Below are positions 26,465 to 34,990 of a DNA stretch of 37,457 bases, piece after piece (position 1 is the stretch's first letter; each line of letters starts with the position of its first letter). The position numbers and the translations under genes are program-made. The notes beneath the pieces were generated by a model. That model was not told the DNA's origin. It worked only from the letters and a program-made list of their open reading frames with translations, and ran no database searches. Origin of the DNA: Rhodospirillales bacterium. Its GTDB lineage: Bacteria; Pseudomonadota; Alphaproteobacteria; Acetobacterales; Acetobacteraceae. The DNA lies in NCBI GenBank assembly GCA_947458025.1, contig CANHCJ010000005.1, positions 1 through 37,457 of the forward strand, read 5' to 3'.

Positions 26465-28426
26465 CTACTCGCCCGACAATTCGCGCCGCCGCCGCTCCAA
26501 TTCCTCGCTGTAGCGCCGCAGCGCATACTGCTCGGTCAGCAGCCCGATCACCTTGCGGTTCTCAGTGCTGTCCACCACGGCCAGGGCATCCGCCTCGGCG
26601 CCCTCGAACAGCGCGACCGCTTCCTTGATCGTCATCTGTGGGGTCAGCAGGTCAACCTCGTTGTGCAGTAGGTCAACCACCGTGCCGGTGCCCGTGCCGG
26701 GTGCCTCCTTCTGCTGCGTGTGTGCCTCGGCCACCTGAACGATGCCTGCGTATTTCCCAGAGTCATCCACCACCACAACCCGGTCCGTCACCCCAAGCGG
26801 AAAGTCGCGTCGGAAGCTCGAGAGCGCCGTGTCACTCCGCACGGTGCGCACCTCGCGTCGCATCATTCTGCCGACCGTGAGATTCCGCATCCAGCCGATA
26901 TCCACCGCGCTGCGGATTGCCTCGCCGCGCAGATGGAACCGCCAGGTCGCAAAGGAGTAGCCAAAGGTCCGCCGTACTGTAATCGAGGAGACGACGGAAG
27001 CTGCCAGCACCGCGACAGTAAGCGGAAGGCTCCCGGTGGTCTCCAATGCCAGGAAAGCCATTGTCAACGGACCTCCCACGATGGCGACCGCCAGCGCGCT
27101 CATGCCAACCAGCGCCGCCACGACGCTCGGCATGGCATAGGCCGTCGTGGCCATAGCGAGCGCTGCGGCGAAAGCCTTGCCGATGAGCGCACCCAGGAAC
27201 AGCGACGCGAAGAACAGCCCTCCACGGAAGCCGGATCCAAGCGAGACTGCCGAGGCGATCGACTTCAGCAGGATGAGGCTCAGCAATGCGCCCAGGGTAA
27301 AGGGCGCATCAAGGTCCACCTGCAACGCTCCATGCCCGGCCGACATGACCTGCGGCGTCACCAGCGCCAGCAGGCCAACGGCTAGCCCCCCGATCGCGGG
27401 GCGCAGCCACACGGGCACCCGCGAGCGGCGGAACACCTCCTCGGTCAGTGTGACGCCGCGCATGATCGCGATGCCAGCCAAGGCACACACCACGCCCAGC
27501 AGGAGGATCGATGGATAGTTCGCCGGATCGATGGCAAGCGGGAGCCGTAGGTCGAAGGCAAACTCGTGCGGCATTAGCGCCCGGGAGATGAGCACCGCCA
27601 CGATCGAGGCGATGATCACTGGCGCCAGTGCTGCCAGGGTGTAGGTGCCGATCACCAGCTCGAATGCATAGAAGGCGCCCGCCAGCGGGGCATTGAAGGC
27701 CGCCGCGATCGCGCCGGCAGCCCCGCACCCCACCAACAGCCGAAGGTCGTTGCGGCGTACCCGAAAGCTGCGTCCCGCCCGGGATGCCAGCGCCGCGCCG
27801 ATCTGCGTGTAACCCGCCTCCAGCCCCACTGAGGCACCTACACCGTTGGACCACATTGTCTGGCCGACCACGATCAGGCTCGCGTTCAGAGACATCCGCC
27901 CGCCATGCAATGCGTTCGCCTCGATCGCATCGACTGCCCTGCGGTTCCACCACTTTGCCAGTGCCAAGCCGGCGAGGCCCAAGGCCAGACCACCAAGCGT
28001 AGGCACCAGCAACGCGTTGAGCACGCCCACTTCCACCTGGGACGAAAGTCGGTCGTGCGGGCCGATATTGAACAGCACCATATGCATCCACTGCGTCACG
28101 GTGCTCATTGCAATCACGCATAGCCCGGACGCTGCACCCACGAAGGCTGCAAGGACCGAGAGCCAGAGTTCATCGGCGCGAACCAAGGCACGTGCAGTCG
28201 CCGGCGCATGGCTGATCCAGAAGCCGAGGCCCCGCCTCACACGTGGCGGAGCGAGCTCCTGCTCATCGTTCTGTCGTGGACGCAGAAAACGCAAAATCCG
28301 TCGAGGCGACAGATATCGCCCGACGTTCCGCCTGCTCCAGGCAATTGGCCGGCCAATCAGACCCGCCCCTGGCAAATCGGCAATCCGCAACCCACCAGAC
28401 CTTCGCCGTGCGCCCTGGCTGACCAT
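26465..28426 (-). CDS. ClC-family chloride channel/antiporter with C-terminal CBS pair
   Basis: 653 aa; GVGASVGLEAGYTQIGAALASRAGRSFRVRRNDLRLLVGCGAAGAIAAAFNAPLAGAFYAFELVIGTY; SGFRGGLFFASLFLGALIGKAFA; CBS-like C-terminus (LLTPQMTIKEAVALFEGAEADALAVVDSTENRKVIGLLTEQYALRRY). N-terminal start uncertain. Confidence 0.92.
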   Translation of the reverse strand: MVSQGARRRSGGLRIADLPGAGLIGRPIAWSRRNVGRYLSPRRILRFLRPRQNDEQELAPPRVRRGLGFWISHAPATARALVRADELWLSVLAAFVGAASGLCVIAMSTVTQWMHMVLFNIGPHDRLSSQVEVGVLNALLVPTLGGLALGLAGLALAKWWNRRAVDAIEANALHGGRMSLNASLIVVGQTMWSNGVGASVGLEAGYTQIGAALASRAGRSFRVRRNDLRLLVGCGAAGAIAAAFNAPLAGAFYAFELVIGTYTLAALAPVIIASIVAVLISRALMPHEFAFDLRLPLAIDPANYPSILLLGVVCALAGIAIMRGVTLTEEVFRRSRVPVWLRPAIGGLAVGLLALVTPQVMSAGHGALQVDLDAPFTLGALLSLILLKSIASAVSLGSGFRGGLFFASLFLGALIGKAFAAALAMATTAYAMPSVVAALVGMSALAVAIVGGPLTMAFLALETTGSLPLTVAVLAASVVSSITVRRTFGYSFATWRFHLRGEAIRSAVDIGWMRNLTVGRMMRREVRTVRSDTALSSFRRDFPLGVTDRVVVVDDSGKYAGIVQVAEAHTQQKEAPGTGTGTVVDLLHNEVDLLTPQMTIKEAVALFEGAEADALAVVDSTENRKVIGLLTEQYALRRYSEELERRRRELSGE

Positions 28427-28569
28427 TTCGGCCCGGGCCCCGTTTCTGACCGCAATTCATGGGCCGCACCGGCGGCCCCCGCAACCACGTATCGCTCGAA
28501 TGCGGCTTAAAAGCGGGTAACGTTCGCGCAAAAGGAACCGCTAGAGGTGCAGGTCTGCCCCGCGTCGTG

Positions 28570-29559
28570 TCAGGCTAGCCCTCGATCCCGGCGTGTAGGT
28601 TCCAGGTCCTCTGCCACAAAGGCTCGGACCAATTCCACCAATCCCTCATTCGGCGCGAAGCCGAGGGCGCGTGCACGGGTGGCCGTAAACCCCGCAGGCC
28701 ATCCGCCGACAATGTCTGCGATCGACTGGTCCGGTTTGCGTGTCACGAGTGCCGAGGCGCCCTGCCGTACCTGATCCAGAGCAGCGATGATCTCCCCCAC
28801 GGTTACCGACAGCCCGGGCAGATTCAGGCTCCGGTCGAGCCCCATTGGCAACGTGTCCATGCCGGCGGCATGGATCAGCCAGGACACGGCGCTATTCGGG
28901 CTTCCGACCCAGACCCTAAAGTCATCCGGCACCGGCAGTTCAGCAGGCAGCCCCAGAAGTGGCTCTCGCACGATCGACGAGAAGAAACTGCTGGCTGCCT
29001 TGTTCGGCCGTCCAGGTCGCACGATGATCGTGGGCAGGCGAAGCGAAACAGCGTCCATAAATCCGCGACGGCTCGCGTCCGCGAGCAGCAGTTCGGCGGC
29101 AGCTTTCTGTGCGCCATAGGAGTTTGCTGGTACCTGCTTGGCATTGTCCTCGAGCATGGCCTGCTGCCCGCCCGAAAAACTCGCGATGCTGCTCGTGAAC
29201 ACCACGCGGGGCGCCCGGCCGCCTGCTGACACCTGCCGTCGGCAGGCGTCAATCACCGCATCCGTCCCACGCAGGTTTACGTTCCGGCCCAGATCGTAGT
29301 CAGCTTCCGCAGCGGCGCTCACCACCGCAGCGAGATGGAAAACCACATTTGTTCCGAGTGGAATTGCCTCCGCGGGGAGCGCTGTCACGTCGCCCTCTAC
29401 GGTCTCCACCGGGAACGGCGCCGAGGGAGCGGCAGGCGCCACGATATCGAACAGAGTCATGCCGGTAATCGATCGACCAGCCAGCTTACCGGACACTGCC
29501 AGCCGCTCGGCAACCCGCCGCCCGAGGAAACCGCCTCCACCGAGGATCGCCACCTTCAT
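28570..29559 (-). CDS. denD: NAD-dependent epimerase/dehydratase, D-erythronate dehydrogenase (DenD)-like
   Basis: MKVAILGGGGFLGRRVAERLAVSGKLAGRSITGMTLFDIVAP; FTSSIASFSGG; NSYGAQKAAAELLLADASRRGFMDAVSLRLPTIIVRPGRPNKAASSFFSSIVREPL. Start ATG at complement 29559. Confidence 0.82.
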   Translation of the reverse strand: MKVAILGGGGFLGRRVAERLAVSGKLAGRSITGMTLFDIVAPAAPSAPFPVETVEGDVTALPAEAIPLGTNVVFHLAAVVSAAAEADYDLGRNVNLRGTDAVIDACRRQVSAGGRAPRVVFTSSIASFSGGQQAMLEDNAKQVPANSYGAQKAAAELLLADASRRGFMDAVSLRLPTIIVRPGRPNKAASSFFSSIVREPLLGLPAELPVPDDFRVWVGSPNSAVSWLIHAAGMDTLPMGLDRSLNLPGLSVTVGEIIAALDQVRQGASALVTRKPDQSIADIVGGWPAGFTATRARALGFAPNEGLVELVRAFVAEDLEPTRRDRGLA

Positions 29560-29574
29560 TGCCACCTCCCAATC

Positions 29575-29609
29575 CAGTGCACTCCATAAGCACAGGCGCC
29601 CGTGCACTG
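29575..29609. promoter_or_regulatory. Candidate operator: paired GTGCAC palindromes in the divergent denD/MFS promoter region
   Basis: CAGTGCAC (29575-29582) and its exact inverse GTGCACTG (29602-29609), 27 bp centre to centre, in the 104-bp gap between divergent starts at 29559 and 29664. Confidence 0.4.
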
Positions 29610-29663
29610 AAAGGGTATCCACGGGCGGCGGCGTTGGGCATGGTGATCTTGAGGGGACACGAA

Positions 29664-31097
29664 ATGCCGAACGACACCGAGACCGCTGGGCCTGCTCAAG
29701 GCTGGGGTGACCTGTTGAGCGGGACAAACCTGTTGCGCAGCTTGGTCGTCGGCGCCGGCATGATCCTGCATGCGATCAACACCTTCATTGTCGTTACGAT
29801 CATGCCGACCGTGGTTCGTGACATCGGCGGCATGTCGTTCTTTGCCTGGAGCACTACGCTGTACGTGGTGGCATCCCTGCTGGGAGGGGCCGCATGTGCG
29901 AGGCTACTTCACCGCATGGGCGGGCAGGGGAGTTATCGCGTCGCACTCGTCTTGTTCGGCCTCGGTACCGCTGCCTGCGCGTTGGCACCCAACATGGCCG
30001 TCCTGCTCTGTGCTCGGCTGCTCCAGGGCTTGGGCGCCGGCCTGCTGTCGGCTTTGTCGTTCTCCATGGTCCGCCAACTCTTTCCCGCCCCGCTATGGTC
30101 CCGGGCCCTCTCGGTCATCTCCGCGGCCTGGGGGGTAGCCACCTTGGCCGGACCTGCTGTGGGCGGGATCTTCGCGGAGTATGGCATCTGGCGTGGGGCC
30201 TTCTGGTCCACCCTCGGGGTAGTCCCGATCGTGGCCATCCTGGTTTCGGTTGCTCTGCCCCGCGATCTCCCCCTTACGCCTGCACCGCTCAGGCCTATGG
30301 CTCTGCTGAACCTCCTCGTGCTTGCCGCATCGGTAATGGCCGTTTCCGTCGGGGGAACGTCTGGTACGATGGAGGGCAACCTTTTGGGCCTCGGGGCCGC
30401 CATGCTTGGTATGGCGTGGTTTTTCCGGCTTGAGGCGACATCGCACCTCCGCCTTCTGCCGCGGGGCGGCACCAATCCGCGAACGGATATCGGTGCGGCG
30501 TATGGCGCCATGATGATGCTTGCCTTTGGCGTGAACACCGAGATTTTCGTGCCTTATTTCCTGCAGGTGCTACACGGCATGACGCCGTTGCATGCAGGCT
30601 TCCTCTCAGCTGTGATGTCGGCCGGCTGGACCTTGGGGTCCGTCCTCTCCTCGGGTGGTAGCGAAGGCCGGGTGCGCCTTTGCATGCGCGGGGGGCCGCT
30701 GTTGATGGCCTTCAGCATCGCGTTCCTTTCGGCACTGATGCCGGTGCATGACGAGGCTGGCGGCGCCATTATCGTGCTCGGCATTTGCCTTGCCGTGATG
30801 GGCCTGGGAATAGGCATCGCCTGGCCTCATCTGGGTCCGCGGATCTTCGCCCTTGCCCCGGAAGGTGAAAAGGATGTCGCGGCGGCATCCATCACCATCG
30901 TATTGATGACAACGTATTCCTTCGGCTCTGCCCTTGGCGGGGTTGTCACGAACCTGGCAGGAATCGCCGTTCCTGGAGGCGTGGCCGGCGCGTCCAACGC
31001 CGCGGGCTGGTTGTTCACCATCTTCACCCTGCCACCGATGTTGGCCGCATTCCTCATTCGCCGGCTCTTGGCATCGCCCAGAATCGCAACGGAATGA
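29664..31097 (+). CDS. MFS transporter (DHA2/EmrB-like)
   Basis: MPNDTETAGPAQGWGDLLSGTNLLRSLVVGAGMILHAINTFIVVTIMPTVVRDIGG; many hydrophobic helices; CARLLQGLGAGLLSALSFSMVRQLFP; AAWGVATLAGPAVGGIFAEYGIWRGAFW. Confidence 0.92.
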   Translation: MPNDTETAGPAQGWGDLLSGTNLLRSLVVGAGMILHAINTFIVVTIMPTVVRDIGGMSFFAWSTTLYVVASLLGGAACARLLHRMGGQGSYRVALVLFGLGTAACALAPNMAVLLCARLLQGLGAGLLSALSFSMVRQLFPAPLWSRALSVISAAWGVATLAGPAVGGIFAEYGIWRGAFWSTLGVVPIVAILVSVALPRDLPLTPAPLRPMALLNLLVLAASVMAVSVGGTSGTMEGNLLGLGAAMLGMAWFFRLEATSHLRLLPRGGTNPRTDIGAAYGAMMMLAFGVNTEIFVPYFLQVLHGMTPLHAGFLSAVMSAGWTLGSVLSSGGSEGRVRLCMRGGPLLMAFSIAFLSALMPVHDEAGGAIIVLGICLAVMGLGIGIAWPHLGPRIFALAPEGEKDVAAASITIVLMTTYSFGSALGGVVTNLAGIAVPGGVAGASNAAGWLFTIFTLPPMLAAFLIRRLLASPRIATE

Positions 31098-31183
31098 TAC
31101 ATCCAGTGCGGCTTGCTCGAGAGTTCTAGCGCGCAGGAGCTTCCAGACTTGCAGAACGGCGGCTTGCGACGCAGCATGGCTGC

Positions 31184-32347
31184 ATGCTCTCGCCGCATTC
31201 ATTCCGCCTGTTTCCGAACCCGAACGCAGGCACGCCGGGGGTCGTCGTACTGCCCGATCGCGGCTTTCTTCGTGCGCGCGATGAGATAACTTCCTGGCCC
31301 GGCTACGCTGAGACGGCGCTGCACGACCTGGCTGCAATCGCGGCAGAAGCCGGCGTCGCTGCGGTGCGGCTCAAGGATGAGTCGACCCGATTTGGTCTTG
31401 GCAGTTTCAAGGCGCTGGGCGGCGCCTACGCCGTGGCGCAGGCCTTGGGGGTTGAACTCGCTCGGCGCAGCGTGGCGCCACAGGTGACCTCCGCGGACCT
31501 CGTTGCCGGCACCTACCTGGACAGCACCCGCGATATCACCGTCACCTGTGCAACGGACGGCAATCACGGCCGGTCAGTCGCATGGGGCGCTCAGCGCTTC
31601 GGCTGCCGCTGTGTGATCTATGTGCATTCCACCGTCAGCCAAGGCCGCGTGGATGCGATCGCGCGCTATGGCGCCGAGGTGCGACGCGTTCCAGGCACCT
31701 ACGACGACGCTGTAAGGCAAGCCGCGCGGGATGCAGAAGCAAACCGTTGGTTTGTCATCTCCGACACCTCCTACGAGGGCTACACGACTGTCCCCGTGGA
31801 CGTGATGCAGGGCTACCGTCTGATGGCCGAGGAGGCGCTGGCGCAATGGCAGGGGCCACCGCCCACTCACTGCTTCATGCAGGGAGGCGTCGGCGGCGCT
31901 GCAGCCGCCGTGTCCGTTCAGCTCCGCTCCACCATCAGCCCTCGCCCCGTCTTTGTGGTCGCCGAGCCAGACCAAGCCGCCTGCCTGCTGGCCAGCGCCG
32001 AAGCCGGGCAGCCAGTGGCGATCCCTGGCGACCTCGATACCCTGATGGCTGGCCTGGCCTGTGGAGAGCCAAGCCTGCTCGCCTGGCAGGAGCTCTCGCG
32101 CGCGGCCGACGTCTTCATGGCCGTTCCAGACGAGGCCGCGGTTGATTGTATGCGACTGCTGGCACGCCAGGGCATTGTCGCAGGGGAATCGGGCGTCGCC
32201 GGCCTTGCTGCAATGTTGCTTGCTGCCGCCGACCCGGCGGCTCGCGCCACCCTTTCTCTCGGTCCCGACAGCCGCGTGCTGCTCTTCAGCACCGAAGGCG
32301 CTACCGACCCTGAGCTGTACGCGCGTCTGGTCGCCGACGCGGCCTGA
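31184..32347 (+). CDS. dpaL: Diaminopropionate ammonia-lyase (PLP fold type II)
   Basis: DESTRFGLGSFKALGGAYAVAQAL (PLP Lys), TVTCATDGNHGRSVAWGAQRFGCRCVIYVHSTVSQGRVDAIARYGAEV, WFVISDTSYEGYTTVPVDVMQGYRLMAEEA. Confidence 0.9.
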   Translation: MLSPHSFRLFPNPNAGTPGVVVLPDRGFLRARDEITSWPGYAETALHDLAAIAAEAGVAAVRLKDESTRFGLGSFKALGGAYAVAQALGVELARRSVAPQVTSADLVAGTYLDSTRDITVTCATDGNHGRSVAWGAQRFGCRCVIYVHSTVSQGRVDAIARYGAEVRRVPGTYDDAVRQAARDAEANRWFVISDTSYEGYTTVPVDVMQGYRLMAEEALAQWQGPPPTHCFMQGGVGGAAAAVSVQLRSTISPRPVFVVAEPDQAACLLASAEAGQPVAIPGDLDTLMAGLACGEPSLLAWQELSRAADVFMAVPDEAAVDCMRLLARQGIVAGESGVAGLAAMLLAAADPAARATLSLGPDSRVLLFSTEGATDPELYARLVADAA

Positions 32348-32358
32348 AGGAAACCTCC

Positions 32359-33927
32359 ATGACGGACTTGGCGAACAGTACCATCGATTCTGTGCGGAAG
32401 GCCCTTTCCACGGGCGAGACCACCGTCTGTCAGCTGACAAAGGCCTTCTTGGATCGGATCGAAAGGCTGGACCGCCACGGGCCGTCATTGAATTCCATAC
32501 GGGTAACCAACCCCGACGTGATGGCCATAGCGAACAAGCACGACGCCAGCCGGCGCAAAATACCTCGACCCCTGGAGGGTATACCGATCCTCCTCAAGGA
32601 CAATATCGCTACGGGAGACAGGCAGCCGACGACAGCTGGCTCGCTGGCGCTCGCCGATGCCAAGGCGCGACGAGATGCTACCGTCACGAGGCTCCTGCGC
32701 GAGGCGGGCGCGCTGATCCTGGGCAAGGCAAACCTCACCGAGTTCGCGAACTTTCTCGCCGTCGGCATGCCGTCAGGTTACTCGTCCCTAGGTGGACAAG
32801 TTCGGAATGCCTGGGCTCCGGACCTATTCAAGCACAACACTCCCGTTGTTCAGCCCGGTGGATCGTCCGCCGGCTCAGGCGTTGCCGTGGCCGCTGGCCT
32901 AGCCGTGGCATCAATCGGCAGCGAGACGTCCGGCTCGCTGCTGTCGCCGGCGAACCAGTCGGGCGTCGTGACCGTAAAGCCTACGGTGGGGTTGATCAGC
33001 CGTGCCGGCATATTGCCGATCTCGCACAGCCAGGATACTGCCGGGCCGATGACGCGCTCGGTGCGCGATGCCGCCATTCTGCTCAACGTGTTGGCCCAAT
33101 ATGATCCGTTGGATCCACCAACAGCCAAATTGAGGCGCCCGGCGGATTATGCAGACGGCCTGGGCACCGACGGTGCGAGAGGAATGCGCATTGGGGTCCC
33201 GGTTGCTCCTGACGATCCGGGACGCGACATATACTTCGGACCTCTAAACAAGCGTGCGCGCAAAGTCATGGATCATGCGATAGAGGCATTGCAGGACCTG
33301 GGCGCAGTGATCGTCCGGGCGCCGATGCCTGTGCAAGGTTGGATCGGGGCGCCAGGCACCGACATGCCGGTACTGGACACCAACCCCGAAAGCCCGCACC
33401 GATACACCGTGCGGCGGGTCTCTACCGTCTTTGTCTACGAGATCAAACACGACCTCAACGAGTATCTGACAGAGTGGCTTCGCGGCACGAAGATGCGCAC
33501 AATGGAGGACATCATTGCCTTCAACGCCGCGCACTCTGAGCAATGCCTGCGTTTCGGCCAGGACCTCTTTCGGGCCGCTCAGGCCACAAAGGGCGACCTT
33601 TCGGAACCTGAATACAAGAATGCCCGCCGGCTAGATCTGATGACAGCAGGTCGCATGGGGATGGATGCATACATGGACGAGCACAGACTGGACGCGGTCC
33701 TCTTCCCTGGGAACGCCGGGGCCGGCATCGCCGCCAAGCCGGGGTACCCGAGTGTCCAGGTGCCGGCGGGGTTCACGTCCGGCGTAGGCAAGATCGCCAC
33801 TCCGGACTTTCCCCAAGGGGCAACCTTCGCCGGGCGGGCATGGAGCGAGGGGAAGCTGCTACGGATTGCATATGCCTTTGAGCAGGCAACCCAGGCTCGG
33901 CGTGTACCGCCGGGGTGTGAGGGATAA
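32359..33927 (+). CDS. Amidase-signature family amidase
   Basis: 522 aa; LEGIPILLKDNIATGDRQPTTAGSLAL (catalytic Lys), VVQPGGSSAGSGVAVAAGLAVASIGSETSGSLLSPANQSGVVTVKPTVGLISRAGILPISHSQDTAGPMTRSV. Confidence 0.93.
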   Translation: MTDLANSTIDSVRKALSTGETTVCQLTKAFLDRIERLDRHGPSLNSIRVTNPDVMAIANKHDASRRKIPRPLEGIPILLKDNIATGDRQPTTAGSLALADAKARRDATVTRLLREAGALILGKANLTEFANFLAVGMPSGYSSLGGQVRNAWAPDLFKHNTPVVQPGGSSAGSGVAVAAGLAVASIGSETSGSLLSPANQSGVVTVKPTVGLISRAGILPISHSQDTAGPMTRSVRDAAILLNVLAQYDPLDPPTAKLRRPADYADGLGTDGARGMRIGVPVAPDDPGRDIYFGPLNKRARKVMDHAIEALQDLGAVIVRAPMPVQGWIGAPGTDMPVLDTNPESPHRYTVRRVSTVFVYEIKHDLNEYLTEWLRGTKMRTMEDIIAFNAAHSEQCLRFGQDLFRAAQATKGDLSEPEYKNARRLDLMTAGRMGMDAYMDEHRLDAVLFPGNAGAGIAAKPGYPSVQVPAGFTSGVGKIATPDFPQGATFAGRAWSEGKLLRIAYAFEQATQARRVPPGCEG

Positions 33928-33931
33928 CCCG

Positions 33932-34990
33932 GTGCGCGCCGCTGTCTTTCACGCAGTTGGAGAGCCGCTGGTGCTCGAGGAACGGCCACGTCCCACCGCC
34001 GAATCCGGCGAGATAGTGGTGAAGGTCGCGTTTTCCGGGATCTGCGGGTCAGACTTACACGCCACTGAACCAAGTTTAGTGCCCCTGGAGCCGGGAACCA
34101 TATTGGGCCATGAGTTTTCCGGCGTTGTCACCGAGTCCACCGTCCCCGAGTGGGCCCCAGGAGACCGCGTGATCGGTGTGCCGTTGCGAGAATGTGACGA
34201 ATGCCGGGTTCACGGTTCGTGCCGCGACGATCTGGGTATCCTCTGCCCAAAGAACCGGATCGTCGGTATGTCTGCGGCAGTCCCGGGCGCATATGCGGAG
34301 TTTGTCCGGCTCGGTGCCCGCTATGCCTTGCGCATCCCGGATGCGATCTCCTTGCTGGCCGCCGCATTGGCAGAGCCAATGGCTGTAGGTGCGCATGCCG
34401 TAAGGATGGCGGGTTCTCTGATCGGGCGGCACGTCACAGTGGTGGGTGCGGGGCCTATCGGCTTGGCAGTGATCATCTTCGCCCGGCATGCCGGAGCACG
34501 CAGCATTACGGTCAGCGAGATCGACCCCACCAAGCGCGCGCGCGCGTCACAGCTTGGCGCGACCGCCACAATAGATCCCGCCGCGGAACGGATTCAGGAT
34601 GCCCTCATGAGGCTCAGCCCGCCCGAGGTGATCTTTGAGTGCGTAGGGATTCCAGGTCTTCTACAGGATTGCATTTCTGTGGCACCAGTGCGAGGACGCA
34701 TCGTCATTGTCGGTGTAAACCGCAGCGAGGAGGTAATTCTGCCAAGGGTTGCGATCCGGAAGGAACTCTCGCTGCAGTTTGTCCTCGGATACCAGGACGA
34801 GGATTTTGTGCGGGTGCTCGATCTGATGGCCCAAGGCCGTATCGATGCAGAGGCGCTTGTTACCCGAGTGATCCCTCTCGACGATCTGCCGATGACCTTC
34901 GAACAACTCCGCCAACCTGGACCGGATGCTAAGGTCTTGATCGATCCGTCGCGTGATTTTGCGTCGTTCGGATCACTTGGCCCAGCGTAG
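33932..34990 (+). CDS. Zinc-binding MDR dehydrogenase (butanediol/sorbitol/threonine dehydrogenase-like)
   Basis: GTG start 4 bp after amidase stop: VRAAVFHAVGEPLVLEERPRP; GICGSDLHATEPS; ILGHEFSGVV; HVTVVGAGPIGLAVIIFARHAGARSITVSEID. Confidence 0.9.
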   Translation: MRAAVFHAVGEPLVLEERPRPTAESGEIVVKVAFSGICGSDLHATEPSLVPLEPGTILGHEFSGVVTESTVPEWAPGDRVIGVPLRECDECRVHGSCRDDLGILCPKNRIVGMSAAVPGAYAEFVRLGARYALRIPDAISLLAAALAEPMAVGAHAVRMAGSLIGRHVTVVGAGPIGLAVIIFARHAGARSITVSEIDPTKRARASQLGATATIDPAAERIQDALMRLSPPEVIFECVGIPGLLQDCISVAPVRGRIVIVGVNRSEEVILPRVAIRKELSLQFVLGYQDEDFVRVLDLMAQGRIDAEALVTRVIPLDDLPMTFEQLRQPGPDAKVLIDPSRDFASFGSLGPA

